Positions 56,151-64,000 of a stretch of DNA of 64,000 bases are shown piece by piece (position 1 is the stretch's first letter; each line of letters starts with the position of its first letter). The position numbers were made by a program, and so were the translations under genes. The notes beneath the pieces are model-generated. The model saw nothing but the letters and a program-made list of their open reading frames with translations. It made no database searches and was not told the DNA's origin. Source of the stretch: Sebastes aleutianus (Eukaryota > Chordata > Actinopteri > Perciformes > Sebastidae); contig CAKAKS010000004.1 of assembly GCA_916700875.1 (NCBI GenBank), positions 15,983,444-16,047,443 of the forward strand. The letters run 5' to 3'.

Positions 56151-56420
56151 GTAATTGAAACTAAAGACATCCCAATGAGTCAAATTTATCAATTTTCTGC
56201 ATCGTTAATGTAACTGATAAAATATAATTAAGTTCTACTCAGTGATTCAAAGCTGATTTTACTCAAACAAAACTAAGTAAAATACAATTAATAAATCATT
56301 CTAATTTGTTCAATTCAGCTCAATGTGATTCCAAACTACCCAAAGTCTTTTTTATTATGTAAAAGTTACTATTATTTATTAATTAAATATTAATTAACCC
56401 CAATCCCAGTTTTTACAGTG

Positions 56421-59400
56421 TAGTCAAATAGCAAAAGGAGCAAGTCTCTTTATATAAAACATAAATCATTGGCTATAAATTAGAGCATACAAAGTATACT
56501 TTAATGAAATAAAAAGCAGAGATTCTCACAAGTCATTTTTTGCAAGTCCAAGTCAAGTTTCTTATTAATCCCAATAATCATGTGATATGATCAAAAGCCG
56601 AGCGATGGCTCAAGTAAACAGGAGACTCTTGAAAGTAAAGTTTATGATTTGTTTTGTCTTTGTGATTTCATGCATTGGTTGAGTCGAGCCAGTGAGCAGA
56701 GAACATCAAAGACTGAGGGTTTATGAATTGTTGAACATCCTAATGAGCAGGGGTATGCTGTATAGCCTTTAGGTCCTGAGTACCAGACAGGGAATCAACA
56801 CATCACAGCTGGAACATGGTGTGAATGTTAAAGCTTAGACATTATTTCTGCAACACTTACTGTGTGAAAGCACACAAAGGAAATCAGTGCAGGAATTACA
56901 AGAATGCAGAACTGGTAAAGGTTTCTGGATTTAAAAACAAATTGTTCCCTTCAACAGAAAACTCATTTATTTATTTAAAAAAGTATTTTTTTATTGATTT
57001 CCAAAGGGTCAAACAATCAAGGATTAAGAAGCATGATACATACATTTCTTTTCCAACTTACCCTCAACACAGAACACATTCTCACACACGAGAGCCAAAA
57101 ACAACAAACACTGTTTACAGCTTGTTGCCTCAAAATGGCCAAACAATCACCCATACATGTTATCTGTCTAATTTTTCTAACTCATAATGTAAACCCACTG
57201 TTGAAGCAGAGAGAGAACTTTCTATAACACATATTTTTTTTATATTGGAGACCTCCACAAGGAGACTGGTGCAGTCATGGCACCGGGAAATTAGGGATGA
57301 ATAATGTGTTTGAATTTAATGGAAAACGCTAAAGTGTAGGCCGCCGACATGTGGCATGGGCACTCGACCTGAGATAAAAATTCAATAGGCTGGATAAGAG
57401 TGGGCTGCCGGAGTGACTCACCTTGATTATAGATATCACGGCTCAAAGTAATTTCATAGAGTTATTGGAGAGCTCTCCAAAAAAACTTCCTGCCATCACA
57501 TAAAAAATATCAGAGAAGAGGTTTGACCTTTTGAATACGGTTGTTTTGGGGGTTTTTGCTGCCGCCACAGTAATATTCAGGTTAACCATATAACAGTAGT
57601 TCCTTTTTTAAAATTTCACCCTTCCACTACATTAAACCATTCATCTTACTTTCAGCTATTTCTACTCCATAAATGTAAGTAACTAGCCACCATCTTAACT
57701 TATTATTTCAACCATTTTATAGCCTACATTCAGCTATTTAAGCTTTTTTTTTTGCTATTTCAACTGCTAATCCATTCATTTAGTTTATTTCGTTGATCAC
57801 CTTTCCTCTCGTTTCAGATCACGTTTTGCCTTTGTGTGTTTTCCCGCCTGTTTTGGACGTCTATCTCACCTTGATCAGTTTCACCTGTCCCTCGTCAGCC
57901 CTTTGCTCCCTCCAGCTCACCTGTTCTCACTTCCCCTATCTGTCATCCACCACGTAAACCAGCCCACTTCCTTTGTTCTTTGTCAGTTCTTCGTCATAGT
58001 TTTGTAGTGTTCTGTTGCATGTTTTCCTATCCCCTGCCTGCCAGGCCTTCTGCTGATTTGGACTCCTTCACCTGCTGAAACTTCCATAAATCACTTAAAG
58101 GTACAGTGTGTAACATCTGGCAGCAGTGAGGTTGCACATTGCAACCTCTTCTGTGTGCCAAGCGTGTAGAAGATCTACTGCTGATGTGAAAATGAAAACT
58201 GTTGTAAGAGTAGTAGTAGTAGGTCTTTTGGAGCAGAGCCGGTGCATAGAGTGGGTGTGAACGTGGGAAGTGAGTGGTGAAGCGAGAGAGAGAGAGAGAG
58301 AGAGAGGGGCGGCGAATGTGTGTGAGCGAACAAGTGAGCTCGAAGACAGAGTTAGTTTGGCGCAGTTTGAACTTTAAGGGTGGGGATTCACAAAAAAAAA
58401 TCTAGAGGGAATGTGATGTATACAACGCAGAGAGGTCTAATGTATTGGGATGTGTGTAGTCTACATATTACAAGCTTAGGTGACAAAATCAGTTTGATTG
58501 CATTGTTTTCTATTGCGACAAAGCGCTGCTGATTCGTTAATATGAGGAGTTATCTGTACGATATCTCCTCATTTCACTACAAACACCTAAATAAGGTGAC
58601 AGCAGGCTGGAGGGAAATGGCCTGAAAGTTTACACAGGCAACTGTTGGCTGTATTGTATATATCATTTTCAGTAAATATCACAATATAAAACCTGTGTTT
58701 TCTGTTTAAAAACACACACATCAGAAGATAGCAAGTACTTCTCACCCATCTTTTAAGTGGTTACGTCTCCAGTCTGATCTTGACCGCACAGCTGATTGGT
58801 ACGCGGTTTGTTTACATCGTGTTTATTATATATTTTATATTTGAATTAGTTAAACCACTCCGCAGTCTTTCCACAGGGTGCTTGTACAAACACAGGTTTG
58901 TCGAACGTTTGGCTGATGTGGATGCGGATTTAATGTCTGTCAGCAACTGTCAGTCAGTGTCAATAAATAGCCCAGTGTGTGCAATAACCATCACATTTGA
59001 TGGTTATTAAGAAACACTATCACCTCTACAATACAATGGAAATAGAATCGGGTAGCAAACACTGCATTAAATCATCTGAAGTCGTTTTCTGTTGAGCTGA
59101 TAAGGCGAGGCTGTGAATATAAGAGCAGAGGAGGCACTTATCTTTGAGCGAGTAAAAACGTGAGCCATAAACATTTCAGCAGGACCACCCATGCTGTTAA
59201 GCCTATTCGTTAAAGCAGAGAGGGCAGCATCTCAACACCAGGAAGCCTGCTCTGCCAATTAGGATAACAGGAGGTTCATCGCTGCAAACGAAGAATCACT
59301 GAAGCGGACTGTTTAATTTAGATGAATTGTAGCAGGAGTGATGGCACTGTGGATATAAAATAGCACTATAAGAGCTCTAAAGGGAACATGTTGTATTTGT

Positions 59401-60789
59401 TTCTAACCTCAAATGTTCCTAAATATGCATGAAAATGCTGACAAACACGGCATGCTTTACAGCTAATGACACAACTACGTCAATGTCTGTAAATAAAGGT
59501 GGCAATAGAGAGAATGAGTCGATATTTATGGGAGGGTTTTATGGGCCTGAAATTAAAGAGAAGCTTTTTTGTGGCGTTATCGGAAAGCGCAGGTCAAAGG
59601 TCGTGAACGGCCAATGCACATCACACTATAAGATCTACTCTATTGATGTGAGGAGGATTAACACTGGATTATCTATAGAACAACATTCGTATCACTGGGC
59701 TCCATGCAGTGACGTCTGAATGAGGACTAGAGATAAAGTTATTGCTTAAAAAAAAAGTCTTGGATAAAAGAAAAGGCCAGACGTGATGTAGTTTCAAACA
59801 TCACCCTCAAGGTCGCGTCCTCTACTTTAAACTGTTATAACAGAACACGCCAGACACCATCACGTCACTCCGAAAGTGTCTCTACTGTAACTTTTATCAA
59901 AAGCCCAAGTTAATCTTTTGATGTACCAGACATTTGCCTGAAAGACAGGCACGATAATTACACTTTCCCTTTTCACATGCCCTTTCGAAATATCAGCGGA
60001 AGCAGCCTGTAGAGAAAGTTTGCACTCAATAATCCCAAGGTTTCTCTAACACACATCGATGTTTGTTCTACAAGACGGCAACATCAATTTTTAAGTAAAC
60101 TAAAGTACTACTCGAGCAAATCTCTTACGTGACTGGTCGAATGGGAACACAGGTATTTGTCTGGACTTTAAATAAAGGCTATAGTCGATTCGCAGTGTGG
60201 ATAGGGGATAAAATGTTGATTTATTTCACTGTTCCAGGTGTTTAAACAATCAATGTGACCTACGTAAATAAGGATAAATTAGTCCTCAGATCTCGGGGGA
60301 ACAGTTGGACTATTTCCACAATTGTTAAAATGTGCCACCTAATACCTTCTCCATTTTACTCCCACCTTGTGTGACCTCTCCTGCCTCACACATGAATAAT
60401 CACATCTAAATGTTCTTCTCTGAGGTTAAAGGACACTTTCACCTATAAGATGTTCGGCCTTTTAACCTAATGTAAATTTATTATAGGTTTCGGCTGTAGA
60501 CAAACTTATATTGATGAATGTCAACTAATAAAATATAACTAACCAGAGCAGCAATATCTGCTGACACAAACTTAAATGAAGATTAGTAACTTGTGAAAGG
60601 GCTCCATCTGGTGTCATAATGGAAAAAATACATTTACATTGGATGTTCCAAGTTTGCTATAGTAAGTTAATGGCATTTTTATTTATAATTTCATGTCTAT
60701 CCTGTTTTGCTTGAAACTCTTCTTATTAGCATCAACTTTTAAAGTGAAAATGACCCTAATAATGAAGATATTCTTTATGTTGTCTGATC
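56421..60789. other. Intergenic region with fragments of repeats
   Basis: No coding segment recognised. Contains a CACCTG-rich pyrimidine block (57830-58080) similar to 1440-1700, a MITE fragment after TTAA at 58095, and a GA microsatellite (58283-58306). The rest is AT-rich and unassigned. Confidence 0.55.
58099..58380 (+). mobile_element. Truncated TTAA MITE fragment
   Basis: TTAA (58095-58098) followed by AGGTACAGTGTGTAACATCT and GGCAGCAGTGAGGTTGCA, related in inverted orientation to the right end of the MITE at 60996-61454. A GA microsatellite (58283-58306) lies within. No clear right end. Confidence 0.5.
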
Positions 60790-61535
60790 TAGGGCTGCCC
60801 CCTCTTAGTCGATTAGTCAGGTAATCGGTTGTTTTGGTCTCAGTGGACTAAGATTTCTTTAGTCGATTAGTTGTTTTTTCAAGCTGAGTGATTTATTTTC
60901 AAGAATGAGCACAACTCTGGTAAACATTAGGTTTAAAATGGTGCTTTTGTGTGATTCTTTGTGGAGAAACTCAGTTTCACAGATCTGCCAGTTAAAGGAC
61001 CAGTGTGTAACAATTAGGTGGATATATTAACAGAAATATAATATTAATAGGTATGTTTTCTTTAGTGTATAATCACCTGATAATAAGAATTGTTGTGTTT
61101 TCGTTGCCTTAAAATGAGCCGTTTATATCTACATAGGGAGCAGGTCCTCTTCACGGAATCCGCCATGTTTCTACAGTAGCCCAGAACGGACAAACCAAAC
61201 TCTGTTAACTTTTCCTGCTTGAGCCGTAGTCGATAACGTTACTCGCTCCCGTTACTCGCTCCCGTCGCTGCCCCTCTCTCTCTCTCTCTCTTGCTTCACC
61301 ACTCACTTCCCACGTACACGCACACTCTACGCACTCTACTCTTACAACAACTGGCTCTAGAGAGGGCCATTCACGTTTTCACGTTAGCCGCCGCACCGCG
61401 TTGCAATCTCCTCACCTCACCGCTAGATACCGCCAGATCCTACACACTGGACCTTTAAATCAACTAATTCAATTGGTCGACAAAATCGTATTAGTGTTAG
61501 TCAACTAAGAATTTCTTTGGTCAAGTACAGCCCTA
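60790..61535. mobile_element. hAT-type element with 8-bp target duplication
   Basis: Begins TAGGGCTGCCCCCTCTTAGT and ends TTGGTCAAGTACAGCCCTA. GTCTGATC is duplicated at 60782-60789 and 61536-61543. Interior phrases match the decayed copy at 5551. It is interrupted by a TTAA MITE (60996-61454). Confidence 0.85.
60996..61454. mobile_element. TTAA-flanked MITE nested in the hAT element
   Basis: TTAA at 60992-60995 and 61455-61458. Ends AGGACCAGTGTGTAACAATT and ...ATCCTACACACTGGACCT are inverted. It includes a CT microsatellite (about 61267-61291). 459 bp, non-coding. Confidence 0.8.
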
Positions 61536-61543
61536 GTCTGATC

Positions 61544-63400
61544 TCTGCTGGAAGATACTGATTTAATAAACACACAAATCAAAGATCAAGAAATGGAAAA
61601 AAAGACACTATTTATTAATGAAATGTCAGTTTTACCACAGCAGGAAAGAATAAAGCCCCGTAATCACCAGTGTATTTGGCAGTTACAATGAATGACATTG
61701 TCACATTACCTCCCATTATTACAAACAGGTTGCAGCCACAAAACCCACTGAATCAACCTCATGACAGTCTAATTAGACACAAACAATTCTGCTGACTGCG
61801 TTTTGTATTGAACAAGATCAAGAAAATGTCCTATTAAAGGTACTACAAAAAAACGTTTCAGTTATTCAGATCAGACTTAAGACAAAAAAAATATTAAGAG
61901 AAGGCTGCCACATGTTTGTACAATTGTACAGTGTCTTTCTACTGCATTTTATGAACCTTCATAATCAACAAATTTATCCTTCATTTCAAGTGTTTAAATA
62001 TCCCCCATATTATTTGGTTCTACATCTTTTCAAACATTGGCAGCAACATTATTTTACAATTCATTTGGTCAAAAACCGCCTTTGTATCAAAAATATTACA
62101 CCAATGTCCTGCACAGAAAATACCATAAAGTCACGATCGAAACTGACCTTATCCAAGAAAACCTCATTTAAACAAGAGTTTACTATAAAGCATCAAAAGT
62201 CACTGAGCCAGTCTAATTGACCAAAACACCCAGAGAGCACAACCTACGTGAGAACAAATCGAAAATGTATTGATAAGAGGCTCAACTGTGTTATCTGCAG
62301 CTACACTACACCTTATGTTTCCTCACTCTTTGTAAACTACGAGCTAAAAGTGACTTTTTTTTGTACATTATTGTGGAAGGACGTTTGGATTGTCGAATGA
62401 GATGCAACCTTTTTGTTTTCCTCTAAAATTCCCCTCTAACTTTCCTGATAAAAATGCCACAATGCTACTTGTTTGACAAACACTATGAACTAATAATTTA
62501 CTTCCCTGGCTTAACAGACATTAGTGCAACTGTTTAGCTATTAAAATAATGAAGAAGCTAAATACACAAAATGTTAAATAAAACTAAAAAGGAGACTTTG
62601 CTTATTTATGTAGCAGCACTACTGTTCTATATTCAAACATAGATTATAACCATATGATTTCTATGTTTCTGAGAACTACAGTTAGGGAGTGGTGTTATAA
62701 ACCCTGAAGCAACACAAAGAAATGAACAAAGTAAACATAAATCAGGATATACATAAATAGCTGAACCCGATATGCAACACATTCAAGAACAATTGCCACA
62801 CCCAACACAAACATATCTAAGCCTAATAGTGCAGTCAAACATTTTTTTTTCAAACAAATTCAAATAGTATTTTACCCATCAAATCAGTGCTTTCATATTC
62901 ATACCCGCAGTTTACATTTTGACAAAAAAAGATGAAACAGACAAACTTAATTGTTTTGATTGGACAAAAATGCGTTTTTAAATGGAGTTGATGTGATGAA
63001 ATTATCCTTTTTATCATAAACTGTGTTGAAAATAATAAGATAATATGCCTTGACGTCACGCCTTACATGACTTTAAGACTAATATTCCCTCGGTATTGAA
63101 TGTAGTTTCCATTACGTCATTAAATAACGGAGCCCTTACATTTGAACTTTTGCAATGACTAGCTGAGCACTTGCCGGTGTATCTGTACATAATCAAACAA
63201 TTAAAAAAACAAACACTTGTTACACAGTAAGGCATGAAACAACCCACAGCTATACATTTACGCCTCTGCATTAGGTTTTTACTGTAGCCTAAATAATGGA
63301 AAACAAATAAAAATAGCTGCATTGTCCGCATTACTTGACTGTCACTGATCTTAAATCAAACTGCATTAAATCATAAAAGTATCGCACCGCCACCAATGCA
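61544..63400 (-). other. AT-rich stretch, possible 3' UTR of a minus-strand neighbour
   Basis: No coding homology. On the minus strand an AATAAA (plus-strand TTTATT at 61608-61613) sits at the left edge, as expected for the end of a long 3' UTR whose gene would begin beyond the window. The low repeat density compared with the rest of the window agrees with this but does not prove it. Confidence 0.25.
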
Positions 63401-63427
63401 GGACGGATGATCTAACTGTCTGCTAAT

Positions 63428-64000
63428 TAGGGGTGTAACGATTCAATGATCAACGATCCAATATTATCGACGCAAAGTGAAAACGTCGATATATCATCAT
63501 CTTTAAGATCCCCCTTTATTTTGAAATTTCCCAATGGCACATCTGTGTCACCATTTCCGTCCAAGCGCACCTCCTTCCTACAGAGCCCAGTAATAAAATT
63601 GTCAAACTTGAAACTTGTGATTTACACCCCTTACTGCTAATCCGCCACATGTGCCTATTTTAGAAGAACACTTAACTCTTACGTCTGTTACAATCACCAT
63701 CTGTCACTTAGCATCGTAAACTGATTATACAAAGCTAAATCAATGGCTTGCGGAAGCAGAAATAATACTGAGCTGAATGAGCGAGCGTGACCGGCTTCAA
63801 CAGTTAGGGTTGTGACAAAATTATTGTCTCTACGTGAAAAACTTTGGTCAGCAACTCCGACTGAAAAAAACTCTGTTTACTTCTAAAAAATGTTGGGACA
63901 TGATGGCACAAACATTTTGTTTCTTAAACAGACTTTTCTGTTAGTATCTGTTTGCAGATATTTCACTGTATCCTCTTTACAGTCTTGGAAACAAATGTAC
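63428..64000 (+). repeat. hAT-type fragment and unassigned sequence
   Basis: AGGGGTGTAACGATTCAATG (from 63428) is the head of another common fish hAT-type family; no matching right end is visible before the window ends. Confidence 0.4.

Larger units (their letters stand above)
50526..56420. mobile_element. Putative CACTA-like element carrying a SAMD3-like pseudogene
   Basis: The left end reads CACCCTAAAAAATGTG and the right end, on the other strand, CACTGTAAAAACTGGG; both are flanked by TA (50524-50525 and 56421-56422). CACTR-type ends with a 2-3-bp target duplication suggest the CACTA/EnSpm superfamily. Inside the left end are tandem 32-bp and 52-bp subterminal repeats. Instead of a transposase, the interior holds a minus-strand split pseudogene starting near the right end. 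The inverted ends are short (about 13 bp), so the boundary call is inference. Confidence 0.5.

Overview
The window is nuclear DNA from a teleost fish, probably a percomorph. It has split genes with GT..AG introns, dense DNA-transposon MITEs (TTAA-target and hAT types), tRNA-derived SINEs with fish-type tails, and AT-rich introns. Nothing bacterial or plasmid-like is present. Most open reading frames are chance frames in introns and repeats.

Left two thirds (2997-42299, + strand): one class B1 (secretin-family) G-protein-coupled receptor gene. I assembled 12 coding exons from splice sites, reading phase and protein homology. They total 1278 nt, i.e. 425 residues plus stop, and all 11 junctions keep frame. 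The product best fits the VIP/PACAP receptor VPAC1 (vipr1-type). The exon for the signal peptide and start codon is missing; it lies before the window or unrecognised in the first 3 kb. Introns run from 91 bp to 11.2 kb and hold most of the repeats.

Repeats inside the receptor gene: two TTAA-flanked foldback elements of one family (8215-9251 and 24960-26266), each interrupted by a younger insertion (a SINE, and a second TTAA MITE); hAT-type MITEs with exact or partial target duplications; a second SINE with a 17-bp target duplication; a 20-bp minisatellite of about 25 units; and, in the last intron, a degenerate LTR retroelement whose primer-binding site matches the 3' end of tRNA-Pro.

42300-50500: receptor 3' flank and UTR, intergenic AT-rich DNA, two snap-back hairpins and a 41-bp minisatellite.

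50526-56420: a roughly 5.9-kb block bounded by short inverted ends (CACCCTAAAAA / CACTGTAAAAA type) flanked by TA, with subterminal tandem repeats. It carries a minus-strand, intron-containing pseudogene whose pieces resemble a multicopy teleost family related to SAMD3-like predicted proteins. This CACTA-like element with a host-like gene is the most unusual item here.

56421-64000: mostly non-coding, with a hAT element containing a TTAA MITE (60790-61535). An AT-rich tail may be the 3' UTR of a minus-strand neighbour gene.
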